64,000 nucleotides of DNA from Pyramidobacter sp. YE332 (GTDB lineage: Bacteria > Synergistota > Synergistia > Synergistales > Dethiosulfovibrionaceae), in NCBI RefSeq assembly GCF_033060595.1, contig NZ_CP133038.1, positions 1,178,001 through 1,242,000 of the forward strand, given 5' to 3'. The stretch's first letter is position 1. Every line of letters starts with the position of its first letter. The notes beneath the pieces are model-generated. The model searched no databases, was not told where the DNA came from, and was given only the letters and a program-made list of their open reading frames with translations. A program made the translations under genes and the position numbers. This document shows positions 9,309 to 17,900 of the stretch, one piece after another.

Positions 9309-10466
9309 TTATAAATCTTCCTTTTGACGGAATTCACTGACGACCAGAGGACGAAGCCGATCCAAAGGACAGCCTGTCTCCTGAGAGATACGCTTTAAAT
9401 CCTCGTACTCCGCCGTGACGCGGACGATTTCGCCGCCCCAGCATGACAATTTCATCGACACCGGGCCGAACGAACTTTCGAATTTCCGGAGGCGGCGCTC
9501 CAGCGTCATGCGGTTGACTTCGCTCCAACGCAGGCCGATCGTCGTGCTGTATCTCAGAATGATCTCGCCCAGCTTTTCTCTGTCGGCGGCGCGGGAAATG
9601 CACGTCAGCCTCACGGCGGGGCGGAGTTTTTTCATCAGTATGGGCGTAAAAAAAACGTCCAGCGCGCCGCACGCGAAGAGGCGCTCTTCCAGGTTCTGAT
9701 AATCCTGCGGGTTCATGTCATCGATATTCGTTTCCATCACGACGATCTTCCCCGTCAGATACGGAAGAGCCGCTTCGTCGTTTTGCTCAAGCACCATGAC
9801 GTGCAGCGCCTCGGCGCTTCCCTGCGGCGCGACTCCCCCGCAGCCGCCGGCAAGCAGCCTGCCTGCCGGAAGAGGCTCGGTGGATGCGGAGAGGGCTTTG
9901 AGCAGCAGGGCGCCGCTTAACGTCGTTCGTTCATGTTTCCCTTCGCGGGCGAAAACGGTCATCCCTTTCAGAAAAAACGAAACCGGCACGGACACGGCGC
10001 TCTGTCCAGATCCGCCCATACGGCCGCCGACGTTGACCGGCGAGGAATAGACGGCATCGACCTGAAGCGTATCCAAGAGCGCGAGCGCTCCGACAATTTC
10101 GAACACGAGGCAGGCGTCAAGGAGAGGCGCCCCGCTTTCGTCGCCGCAAAAGCCGCGTCCCACGGTTTTCAAAGCGCTGAAGGCCGAGAGCGCGCGTTCC
10201 TTCGTCTCCGGCAAAAGCTTCGACTCGTCGAGGAGCGCCTCTATTTCCGCGAATCCAAAGGTCTTGCAGCCGGAAGGAACCGGTTTCGCCTCGATGCCGG
10301 CCCCGCCGTTCGGGCCCGCGCTGACGGCCCACGCGCAGCCATAGCGACGGAGCCATGACATCCGCCGCTCGAATTCGTCGGCTTTTTCTCCTTTTAGATC
10401 AAGCAGGGCCCCGATCAATCTGCTGCCGGAGATGCCTGCTGTGCAGTCGATGTACAGAGTTTTCAT
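9309..10466 (-). CDS. LarC-like nickel-insertion-family protein
   Basis: 385 aa. It begins MKTLYIDCTAGISGSRLIGALLD, equivalent to the DCFSGISGDM opening of LarC. It also has the C-terminal metal-domain motif METNIDDMNPQDY. LarC is a CTP-dependent cyclometallase that completes the nickel-pincer cofactor of lactate racemase, working with LarB and LarE; neither is in this window. The GDM of the usual motif is changed to GSR here, so it may not do standard LarC chemistry. Start ATG 10466 has GAGGAG upstream; the longer frame to 10550 would run through the terminator hairpin. It is the first gene after that terminator. Confidence 0.7.
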   Translation of the reverse strand: MKTLYIDCTAGISGSRLIGALLDLKGEKADEFERRMSWLRRYGCAWAVSAGPNGGAGIEAKPVPSGCKTFGFAEIEALLDESKLLPETKERALSAFSALKTVGRGFCGDESGAPLLDACLVFEIVGALALLDTLQVDAVYSSPVNVGGRMGGSGQSAVSVPVSFFLKGMTVFAREGKHERTTLSGALLLKALSASTEPLPAGRLLAGGCGGVAPQGSAEALHVMVLEQNDEAALPYLTGKIVVMETNIDDMNPQDYQNLEERLFACGALDVFFTPILMKKLRPAVRLTCISRAADREKLGEIILRYSTTIGLRWSEVNRMTLERRLRKFESSFGPVSMKLSCWGGEIVRVTAEYEDLKRISQETGCPLDRLRPLVVSEFRQKEDL

Positions 10467-10498
10467 TTTTTCTCCTCGAACGGGGATATCGATACGAT

Positions 10499-10533
10499 AA
10501 AAGCCAGTCTGAATAAACGCAGACTGGCTTTTA
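10499..10533 (-). terminator. Rho-independent terminator after kdsB (bidirectional form)
   Basis: A perfect stem: GCCAGTCTG at 10504-10512 pairs with CAGACTGGC at 10521-10529, with an 8-base loop. It is flanked by A and T runs on both sides. In the minus direction the stem ends in TTTTT. It splits the LPS supercluster into an upstream Kdo/lipid A part and a downstream core-glycan part. Confidence 0.85.
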
Positions 10534-10559
10534 TTATATCCGATTATCACGGATTTTGT

Positions 10560-11288
10560 TCAGCTTTTTTCGTTCATCAGCTTTCGCGCCAGCTCCAGAT
10601 CATGAGGCGTGTTGATTCCCACGCCGCGGTCGGGATACGCGGAAACGGCGACGGCGATGTCGTAGCCATGTTCCAGGGCGCGGAGCTGCTCGAGGCTCTC
10701 CGCTTCGGCGAGCGGCGTTTCCGCAAGGCGCAGATAAACGGGCAGAAAATCTTTGCGGTAACCGTAAATGCCGATGTGTTTGGAGACGACGGGCGTTCCG
10801 CAGCGCGCGAAGGGAATGACGCTGCGGCTGAAATACAAAGCTCGCCCTTTTTGATCGACGACGACTTTGACGTTGTTCGGGTCGGCCGCCTCCGCCGCGG
10901 AGGCAAAGGGAACGGAGAGCGTCGCCATCGGCTCGCCGGCATGGACCAGAACGTCGGCAAGCTGATCGATCACGCGCGGGTCGAGCATCGGCTCGTCGCC
11001 CTGAATGTTGATGACGTAGTCGCATTCCACGCGCGCGGCGACTTCGGCGACGCGGCTGGTGCCGTTGGGATGGTCGGGAGCCGTCATCACGGCTTCTCCG
11101 CCGAACGCGGCGACGGCGTTCAGGATCCTTTCGTCGTCGGTCGCGACGATAACCCGCGCCAGAGAACGGGCTTTCAGGCACTGCTCGTAGACGTGCTGGA
11201 TGACGGGCTTGCCGCAGAGATCGGCAAGCGGCTTGCCGGGCAGGCGGCTGGAGCCCCAGCGGGCCGGGATGATTCCGATCGTTTTCAT
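10560..11288 (-). CDS. kdsB: 3-deoxy-manno-octulosonate cytidylyltransferase (CMP-Kdo synthetase)
   Basis: 242 aa, the usual KdsB length (about 245). It activates Kdo with CTP in the cytoplasm, the committed step before WaaA. The N-terminal signature IIPARWGSSRLPGKPLADLCGKPVIQHV is the nucleotide-binding loop of the family. INIQGDEPMLDP and KHIGIYGYRKDFLP are further KdsB motifs. The start ATG 11288 is one base after the stop of the DHS-like gene and shows no clear ribosome-binding site, so translation is probably coupled. A terminator follows. Confidence 0.95.
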   Translation of the reverse strand: MKTIGIIPARWGSSRLPGKPLADLCGKPVIQHVYEQCLKARSLARVIVATDDERILNAVAAFGGEAVMTAPDHPNGTSRVAEVAARVECDYVINIQGDEPMLDPRVIDQLADVLVHAGEPMATLSVPFASAAEAADPNNVKVVVDQKGRALYFSRSVIPFARCGTPVVSKHIGIYGYRKDFLPVYLRLAETPLAEAESLEQLRALEHGYDIAVAVSAYPDRGVGINTPHDLELARKLMNEKS

Positions 11289-11289
11289 T

Positions 11290-12489
11290 TTACAGTTTGA
11301 ACGTCAGGGCTTTCGCTCTGATCTTGGTGACATCCAACGGTTTTACGTTGTCGACGATCCATTCGCGCATGGCTTTGCCCTCGGCAGTCTCCTGCTTGTA
11401 GCTCATGAAATCGAGTTCGATGCCGAGCGCGTCGGCGACGCCGACGGCCAGGACCGGCCAGACTTCGCCGATGTCGCCGATCAGCGGGATGCTTCCTTCG
11501 TGGCGCGCGAAGGCCGACATTTCCATGCGGAAGGGAATGCCGGAGATCTTCGTTTTCGGCAGGCCCTTGGCGATCGCTTCCTGCATCTGCGCCTGGGAAT
11601 CGCAGGCCCGGCGCAGATTTTCGTCGAGGTCGAGGCGGATCAGCGTCTTGCCGCGCAGGTTGTAGGTGTGCATGCCGTTCCACCAGGCCCAGATGCCGTG
11701 TCCCGTGTACTTCTCGAACGGACCGTCGTGAAGTTCCTGCGAAAGGGCGATGGCCGACTCGATGATGACGTCCGCGTCTTCGAGCATGCGCGCGACGCGC
11801 ATGCAGCGCTGGCGGATCGGGATACTGTCGCCGATGCACGAACCGATGTTGCCGCCGCCGACCATCTGCGGCAGGCTGACCAGCACGGGAAGATCTTTCG
11901 CCGCGCCGACGCCCAGCATCGTGCGACGGTCGCAGCCCCAGCCCGCGACGACTTCGAACGGAAGCGCGTACGTGCGGGCGATGTCGCAGATCTCGGAGGC
12001 GACGTGTTCGTTCCAGTAGCCCATCGGATAGGCCATGTTGCCGGCCGCTTTGATGACCTCGTGCCCGGCGATCCGGTCTTTTTTGGCGAGAAGCGCGTCG
12101 TCCAGGACGATCTGCTTTTTCAGCGCCGCCAGCTCGTCGGGCTTCATGCAGGTGAACTCGAAGACGTTGCCGCGCGGCATGTCCTCGGGGTCGAACCCCA
12201 GCTCGTCGGAACTGACCATTTTCACGCGGTCGAGAGAACCCGCCATTTCATGCCCGACGACCGCCGAGCTGGTGGTGACGCCGTCGATGATGCCCTTGTC
12301 CATCAGTTCCGCGATCAGCGTCGTCACGCCTTCGTGGATGTTGGGACCGCTGCCGCAGGCGACGACGATCTTGCCGCCGTTCTTCTTGACCTCGACCATC
12401 TTTTCCGTGGCCTTTTCGATGCCGGCCCGGGTGCGCTCGTCCTGACGCTCAAAAAAAGTTTTCAGCAGTTCTCTGTGAATCGATGCCAT
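11290..12489 (-). CDS. DHS-like conserved protein, paralogous in build to the gene at 3685
   Basis: 399 aa, soluble. It contains GGKIVVACGSGPNIHEG, then GVTTSSAVVGHEMAGSLDRV, later GGGNIGSCIGDSIPIR and ADVIIESAIALSQELHDG. These line up in order with the VIAMFGGHVVKCG, HFASNGAAAIHDTELALCG, GADIGDASLRDF and GGVILNLGSAVIMPEVF stretches of the 329-aa protein at 3685-4674. This suggests the same superfamily (I think deoxyhypusine-synthase-like). The enzyme activity is unknown. It sits between waaA and kdsB, within the Kdo operon, so a role in Kdo or lipid A supply is plausible. Start ATG 12489 has AAGGGGC upstream. Confidence 0.6.
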   Translation of the reverse strand: MASIHRELLKTFFERQDERTRAGIEKATEKMVEVKKNGGKIVVACGSGPNIHEGVTTLIAELMDKGIIDGVTTSSAVVGHEMAGSLDRVKMVSSDELGFDPEDMPRGNVFEFTCMKPDELAALKKQIVLDDALLAKKDRIAGHEVIKAAGNMAYPMGYWNEHVASEICDIARTYALPFEVVAGWGCDRRTMLGVGAAKDLPVLVSLPQMVGGGNIGSCIGDSIPIRQRCMRVARMLEDADVIIESAIALSQELHDGPFEKYTGHGIWAWWNGMHTYNLRGKTLIRLDLDENLRRACDSQAQMQEAIAKGLPKTKISGIPFRMEMSAFARHEGSIPLIGDIGEVWPVLAVGVADALGIELDFMSYKQETAEGKAMREWIVDNVKPLDVTKIRAKALTFKL

Positions 12490-12511
12490 AATGCCCCTTC
12501 TTCCTTGACGC

Positions 12512-13762
12512 TTACAGATATTTTTCCGGATGCCCGCTACGAAAATCTTTTATCAAATCCCAGCTTCGCCGGGACGCGCCGCTCAGGGCGGCGAAAAATT
12601 CTTGACGCTCCCGGCCGAAATCGGAATTACCGTTTGACAGCACGCCGTCGAAAAAATCTCTCATCTCCCGCGCGTCGCGCACAATGGTGCACAGTCCCGT
12701 TTTTTTGAGGGCTTCCGTCGCTTCCGAAAAATCGCGGTAGTCAGGCCCCTGACAGAACGGGACGCCCCAGATCGCCGGCTCCATGATGTTCTGACCGCCT
12801 TTGGGAACGAGCGAACCGCCGAGAAACGCCGCTCTCGCATATCCGTAAAGAGAGAAAAGCACGCCGATGCGGTCGACGATAAGAACGTTCCAGTCGCCGT
12901 ACGCCTCCGACATCAGCTCAACTCGGCCGAGCTTTCTTGCCGACGCTTCGTCCAGCAGCGCGCGGCCGCGTTCGGGATGCCGCGGCACGACGACGAGTTT
13001 CAGGCCGGGATAGATTTTCAGCAGCTCCGCGTAGGCGTCGAAGACGATCTCTTCTTCCCCTTCGTGGGTGCTTCCGGCAAGGATCAGCGGTTCTTTGCCG
13101 GCAAAAATCTCCCCCAGGCCGGCGCCGTCGGCCGCATTTTTGCGGGCGATCAACGCGTCCACTTTGCAGTCTCCGGTCACCTTCACCCGGTCCGGTTCCG
13201 CGCCCAAGGCGATAAAACGATCCCGATCCGGCGCGGAACGAGTCATGATCAGAGAATAACGGCGAATGACCCGCTTCCAGAAAAAGCGCAGACGCCGGTA
13301 TTTTCGAAAACTCGATTCCGACAGCCGGCCGTTGACGAGAAAGGTCGGGATCCGTCGTTTCCGAAGCTGAAAGAGCATCTCCGGCCAGATCTCCGTCTCG
13401 ATCGTGATGTAGGCGGCCGGACGCAGAGCCGTCAGCGCTCTTCTGAGAACGCTCGGCGAATCCCACGGATAATAAATATGCCGGACGAGATCGCCCGCCA
13501 GCCGCTCCGCCATGGCCCGGCCGGTCTCCGTGATCGTCGAAAGGAGAATGGGCATATCCGGAGCCTGCCGTTTGATCTCCCTGATAAAAGGATAGGCCGA
13601 CTGCACCTCGCCGACTGAAACCGCATGGATCCACAGAGCGCCCTTGGGCAGATCGTCGGGATAGCGGCCGTACCTCTGTTCGTTGCCTTCGTCGTATTTT
13701 CGGTTCAGGAAAGGGCGCGCGGCAAAAAACAAAAGCTCGGAAACACAGCCATAAAACGACAT
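12512..13762 (-). CDS. waaA: Kdo transferase WaaA (GT30)
   Basis: 416 aa. It transfers Kdo from CMP-Kdo to the lipid A precursor at the inner membrane. The N-terminus has a membrane-associated helix (MSFYGCVSELLFFAARPFL) and then GALWIHAVSVGEV, with the conserved Glu of the GT30 family. ITIETEIWPEML, LVNGRLSESSF, ILAGSTHEGEEEIV and GGSLVPKGGQNIMEP are all WaaA hallmarks. The frame stays open upstream to 14140, but that is shadow of kdsD. ATG 13762, 2 bp after the kdsD stop, is the start. The number of Kdo units added cannot be told. Confidence 0.95.
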   Translation of the reverse strand: MSFYGCVSELLFFAARPFLNRKYDEGNEQRYGRYPDDLPKGALWIHAVSVGEVQSAYPFIREIKRQAPDMPILLSTITETGRAMAERLAGDLVRHIYYPWDSPSVLRRALTALRPAAYITIETEIWPEMLFQLRKRRIPTFLVNGRLSESSFRKYRRLRFFWKRVIRRYSLIMTRSAPDRDRFIALGAEPDRVKVTGDCKVDALIARKNAADGAGLGEIFAGKEPLILAGSTHEGEEEIVFDAYAELLKIYPGLKLVVVPRHPERGRALLDEASARKLGRVELMSEAYGDWNVLIVDRIGVLFSLYGYARAAFLGGSLVPKGGQNIMEPAIWGVPFCQGPDYRDFSEATEALKKTGLCTIVRDAREMRDFFDGVLSNGNSDFGRERQEFFAALSGASRRSWDLIKDFRSGHPEKYL

Positions 13763-13764
13763 GA

Positions 13765-14784
13765 TCAGGCGACGCCGCTTTGCAGCAGCTCGTGAACGTG
13801 CACCATCCCCACGGGGCGGCGGTCCTTGTCGACGACGATCAGAACGGAGATCTCGAGCTTTTCCATGACGTGCACCGCCTCCGCGGCGAGCGCTTCGGGA
13901 GCGATGGTCCGCGGCGAGCTGATCATCACGTCTTCGACTTTGCGGTCCAGACAATGGATCCCCTCTTTGGCGATCAGCCGCCTCAGATCGCCGTCGGTGA
14001 AGATGCCGACGAGAAAGCCCTCGTCGTCGACGACGCTGGTGGCGCCGTAATTCTTGCTGGTGATCTCGAACAGGGCGTCTTTGACCAGAGTTTCGTGCGA
14101 GACGACCGGCAGGGAGCCGCTCGTATTCATCACGTCGCACACGCGCAGCAGGAGCTTCTTTCCCAGCGAGCCGGCCGGATGGAACAGGGCGAAGTCCTCT
14201 TTTTTCAGGCCGCGCAGCAGCGTCACCATCGCTCCCAGCGCGTCGCCGATGGCCAGCTGCAGGGTCGTGCTGCTGGTCGGCGCCAGATTGAGCGGATCCG
14301 CCTCGCGTTCGATCGAAGAGTTCAAAAAAATATCCGCTCCCAGCGCCAGCGGCGAATCAGCGTCGCCCGAGACGGCGATGACCGGCGCGCCGATACGGCG
14401 GAAAAACGGCAGCAGGGCGACGACTTCCGCCGTCTTGCCGCTGTTGCTGATCAGCAGCGCCACGTCTTCGTGGCGGACCATGCCGAGATCGCCGTGCGCC
14501 GCTTCGCTGGCCTGAAGGAAGAACGACGGCGTGCCCAGCGACGAAAGAGTCGCCGCGATCTTGCGCCCGATATGCCCCGCCTTGCCGATGCCGGAGACGA
14601 CGATCCTCCCCTTGCAGGCTTCCAGCAGACGGGCGGCCTGTACGAGCTCCGGCCCGAAACGATCGGCCGCGCGGACAAGTTCTTCCGCCTCGTGCCGCAG
14701 CACTTGGCAGCCCGCTTCGAGCAGTTCTTCGTCCGAGAGCTTTTCCGGCTGCCGATCCGACGGCAGCGTCATGGCCGGATTCAT
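13765..14784 (-). CDS. kdsD: Arabinose-5-phosphate isomerase KdsD
   Basis: 339 aa. It converts ribulose-5-phosphate to arabinose-5-phosphate, the first Kdo step. An N-terminal SIS domain shows [29 protein letters not shown] and [24 protein letters not shown]. Two CBS domains follow, with [23 protein letters not shown] and [26 protein letters not shown]. Both the domain order and the length match KdsD. An in-frame GTG lies at 14793, but ATG 14784 overlaps the kdsA stop as ATGA and is preferred. Confidence 0.95.
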   Translation of the reverse strand: MNPAMTLPSDRQPEKLSDEELLEAGCQVLRHEAEELVRAADRFGPELVQAARLLEACKGRIVVSGIGKAGHIGRKIAATLSSLGTPSFFLQASEAAHGDLGMVRHEDVALLISNSGKTAEVVALLPFFRRIGAPVIAVSGDADSPLALGADIFLNSSIEREADPLNLAPTSSTTLQLAIGDALGAMVTLLRGLKKEDFALFHPAGSLGKKLLLRVCDVMNTSGSLPVVSHETLVKDALFEITSKNYGATSVVDDEGFLVGIFTDGDLRRLIAKEGIHCLDRKVEDVMISSPRTIAPEALAAEAVHVMEKLEISVLIVVDKDRRPVGMVHVHELLQSGVA

Positions 14785-15632
14785 CGTTCGCACCAGTCCA
14801 GGGAGACAGGGCCGATACCGCTTCTGACAAGGCGGTCGATGGCGCAGACCGGTTCGAGGAATTTCTCCAAAAGATCCAGCGGCACCATGTTCGGCCCGTC
14901 GCTCATCGCTTTTTCCGGCTGCGGATGGACTTCAAGGAACAAAGCGTCCACGCCGATGCCGACGGCCGCGCGGGCCAGCGGCAAAGCGAAGCGCCGGTCG
15001 CCGCCGGAGCTGTTTCCCATGCCGCCGGGCATCTGCACGCTGTGAGTGGCGTCGAAAACGACGGGCGCGCCCAGAGAGCGCATGATCACGAGAGAGCGCA
15101 TGTCGACGACCAGCTGATTGTAGCCCATCGTCGTGCCCCGCTCGCACAGCATGACGCGATCGTTGCCGGCTTCCGTCAGCTTGCCCAGCACGGATTTCAT
15201 GTCCCAGGCGGAAAGAAACTGCGCTTTTTTGACGTTGACCGCCCGTCCGGTTTTGGCGGCGGCCACCAGAAGATCGGTCTGACGGCACAAGAAAGCCGGG
15301 ATCTGCAGCACGTCGGCGACTTCAGCGACGGGAGCGGCCTGCCACGACTCGTGGATGTCCGTCAGGATGGGCGCCCCCAGCTCGGACTTGATCCGCGCCA
15401 GCCATTGGAGCCCTTTCTCGAGGCCGGGGCCGCGCGGGCTGGAAATCGAAGTGCGGTTCGCCTTGTCGTACGAGGCTTTGAAAATGTAATTGAGCCCCAG
15501 CTTCTTGCATAAAGCCTGAGTTCTTTTGCCGACTTCCAGTCCGAGTTCCAGGCTTTCCAGGGCACAAGGGCCTGCAATCAAGGTGAGCCGGTCGCCTCCG
15601 ACCGCAAAATCTCCAATTTCTATCTTCTTCAA
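14781..15632 (-). CDS. kdsA: 3-deoxy-8-phosphooctulonate synthase (Kdo-8-P synthase)
   Basis: 283 aa. It condenses PEP with arabinose-5-phosphate. Motifs visible are [30 protein letters not shown], the [12 protein letters not shown] loop, [32 protein letters not shown] and [12 protein letters not shown], in the order expected for the DAHP/Kdo synthase fold. The frame is open from a TTG at 15656. A second TTG at 15632, after AGGGAGGGAAGGG, gives LKKIEIGDF as the beginning and fits the family better. The gene is 30 bp after the lpxK fusion. Confidence 0.95.
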   Translation of the reverse strand: MKKIEIGDFAVGGDRLTLIAGPCALESLELGLEVGKRTQALCKKLGLNYIFKASYDKANRTSISSPRGPGLEKGLQWLARIKSELGAPILTDIHESWQAAPVAEVADVLQIPAFLCRQTDLLVAAAKTGRAVNVKKAQFLSAWDMKSVLGKLTEAGNDRVMLCERGTTMGYNQLVVDMRSLVIMRSLGAPVVFDATHSVQMPGGMGNSSGGDRRFALPLARAAVGIGVDALFLEVHPQPEKAMSDGPNMVPLDLLEKFLEPVCAIDRLVRSGIGPVSLDWCER

Positions 15633-15662
15633 TCGCCCTTCCCTCCCTTGAAGCAAGCGCTG

Positions 15663-17900
15663 TCATCGATCGAATTTCATCCGCTTGCTCAATTCGTCGT
15701 AAACAAAGGCTCTTTTCTTCCAGCCCAACTGCTCCGAAGCATAATTCAAAACGGCGTCAAGCGCTCCCGATTGGCCTAAGCGCAGGCGCCCTTCCGAACT
15801 CATATGAGCCAGTCGCTCGGCGTCGGCCAAAAGATCGAGCGCCGCCTCCGCGAGGACGTCCGCATCGGCTTCCACCAAAAGTTCGGAGTCTCCGAGGAGT
15901 TTTTTCTGTACCAACTTCCCCTTTTCAATGACCGACAGAACGGGGACTCCCAAACCGGCACAGACCTGATTGGCCGTTCCGGCCAGCCCCAGCAGAAGCT
16001 CGGCCCCCCGCGCCGCCTCCGCGACCTCGCCCCGGTAAATAACGATGTCCAGCCTGCCGCGGCAAAGATGAAGGCCGTCGAACTCCCAGCCGACCGCCGT
16101 TTTCACCAGTGTGTCGATATCGATGCTGGGAGCGGGGACCATCACGGCCGCAATCGCGCAGCGTTCGGAAATTTTGCCGAGCGCGCGCAGCAACAGCCCC
16201 AGATCCTTGTACGCCCGCTCCCGGCTGCCGGGCAGCACGAGAAGGCGCCGCCCCTCGCCCCACGGAACGGTCCCTTTAGTATTATCACAAGAAAGGTCCA
16301 TGATTGGATTTCCTTCGAAGACGGCGGCGACGCCGTTTTGGCGCAATTCGACCGCCGTTTCTTCGTCGCGGGTCCAGACCTTCCTGCAGCCTTTTCGGTA
16401 CAGAAAACTTTCCAGCTTCCAATGGCCGCTGATAAATTTCGTTTTCGCCGTCGCCACCATGAGAGCCTTTTTCCCCTGCCCCCATAAAGTATGACAGAGG
16501 AGATACGCATCGCCAACGCAAAGAACCGTACGGCAGCTGCTGCGCAGCTGATTCCACGCAGACAGCTGACGGGAAATCTGCCGAAAAAGCCCGGCCTTGA
16601 TCTCTTGATAAAGATCACGCAGATGATATTTTATGATCCCGCCGGTCGGCGATTTCGAAAGGGGCGGCAGGATTCTGACGCCGATCTTCTTGTAAGGGAT
16701 CCCCGATCCCACAAGCGGAAAAGCGCAGACCTCCGCCTGCGGAAATCTCTGTGCGGCTTTGCGCGCGAGCCTGGCCCCGATAGCGTCTTCGCCGTACCCG
16801 TTCGACGCGACGACAATCTGAGGACGAAGCGCCTGAACGACGACGTTCCAGAATCTGCCGGGCTCTTCGACGAGCGCGCTTATTCTCGGCACGTAGAGCG
16901 GAACGCGGGGAACGTATCCGCGCGGCAGATTGAATATGTCTTTTTCCGTGCAGCATATGGCCTTGCCGCCCGATTTCCGGGCCGCATCTTCGATCTTCTG
17001 CAAATCATTCGCATCATAGTGGTGATGATCCTTGAATTCGAATTCATGGAGAATGGCCGCGCCGCTTTTGAGGACCGTGTTTCGAAAACTGTGCGGATTG
17101 CCGATCGCGGAAAAAACTATCAGAGAAAAGGCCGTCATGCTCTTCCCGACGGGAACGAACCGCTCTCCATCCCATCGCTCCCAGAGGGGATCAGCCAGCC
17201 GCGAATAAAATATGCGCTCTTGCGGGACCCAATGGGAGATGCGCTCTTTCAGGCGTCGCAAAGCCTCCGGCGATGTCTGATCCGACTTGGAAATGACGAC
17301 GGCATGAGCCCGCGACAAAGAACCGGGGAGCTCGCGCAAAATGCCGTTGGGCAGGGACGTCCCATTGCCGAACGGACAGGTGGCGTCGACGAGAACGATG
17401 TCGACGTCGCGGACCATCCTGCGATGCTGAAACGCATCGTCGGCGACGGCGATATCGACGTCGTGGTCCAAAAGCGCCGCCACGTCCGCCATGCGGTCGC
17501 TCGAAACCGCTACCGGGACGTCCGTCAGCCGTGACGAGAGCAGAAGCGGCTCGTCCCCGACGACGCTTCTGTCGCCGCGGCCGTTCAAAACGACGACCGG
17601 CTCGGACGTTGTGCCGCCGTAGCCTCGGCTGACGATCCCCGGCTTCAGCCCCCAGCGGGACAACTGTTCGGCAATGAATTCGACGAAAGGCGTTTTGTTC
17701 GTTCCCCCGGTGGTAAGATTTCCGACGCTGATGACGGGCAGCGGCGGTTCTTCCGAAGCGTAAACGCCGTGATCGTAAAACGCCCGCCGGGTTCCGACGA
17801 TGACGGAGCCCAGCCATCCCAGCGGTTTCAGAATCACCCACGGCGATACGGTCTTTTCTCCATGGGAATAGGCAAGATAGGACTTCGTGAGAAAGTTCAT
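15663..17900 (-). CDS. lpxK: Fusion: tetraacyldisaccharide 4'-kinase (LpxK) + LpxB-related glycosyltransferase-like domain
   Basis: 745 aa, about twice the usual LpxK length (about 330). Residues 1 to about 360 are LpxK, the membrane-associated kinase that phosphorylates the lipid A 4' position. They include ISVGNLTTGGTNKTPFVEF (P-loop, with N in place of the common G) and DDAFQHRRMVRDVDIVLVD. From about residue 366 a second domain starts with IVVASNGYGEDAIGARLARKA and contains KTKFISGHWKLE, LLVLPGSRERAYKDL and LLLGLAGTANQVCAGLGVPVLSV. This matches the lipid-A-disaccharide-synthase-related family. The join is continuous and no stop or shift separates the halves. Start ATG 17900 overlaps the msbA stop as ATGA. 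What the second domain does is unknown. Confidence 0.9.
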   Translation of the reverse strand: MNFLTKSYLAYSHGEKTVSPWVILKPLGWLGSVIVGTRRAFYDHGVYASEEPPLPVISVGNLTTGGTNKTPFVEFIAEQLSRWGLKPGIVSRGYGGTTSEPVVVLNGRGDRSVVGDEPLLLSSRLTDVPVAVSSDRMADVAALLDHDVDIAVADDAFQHRRMVRDVDIVLVDATCPFGNGTSLPNGILRELPGSLSRAHAVVISKSDQTSPEALRRLKERISHWVPQERIFYSRLADPLWERWDGERFVPVGKSMTAFSLIVFSAIGNPHSFRNTVLKSGAAILHEFEFKDHHHYDANDLQKIEDAARKSGGKAICCTEKDIFNLPRGYVPRVPLYVPRISALVEEPGRFWNVVVQALRPQIVVASNGYGEDAIGARLARKAAQRFPQAEVCAFPLVGSGIPYKKIGVRILPPLSKSPTGGIIKYHLRDLYQEIKAGLFRQISRQLSAWNQLRSSCRTVLCVGDAYLLCHTLWGQGKKALMVATAKTKFISGHWKLESFLYRKGCRKVWTRDEETAVELRQNGVAAVFEGNPIMDLSCDNTKGTVPWGEGRRLLVLPGSRERAYKDLGLLLRALGKISERCAIAAVMVPAPSIDIDTLVKTAVGWEFDGLHLCRGRLDIVIYRGEVAEAARGAELLLGLAGTANQVCAGLGVPVLSVIEKGKLVQKKLLGDSELLVEADADVLAEAALDLLADAERLAHMSSEGRLRLGQSGALDAVLNYASEQLGWKKRAFVYDELSKRMKFDR

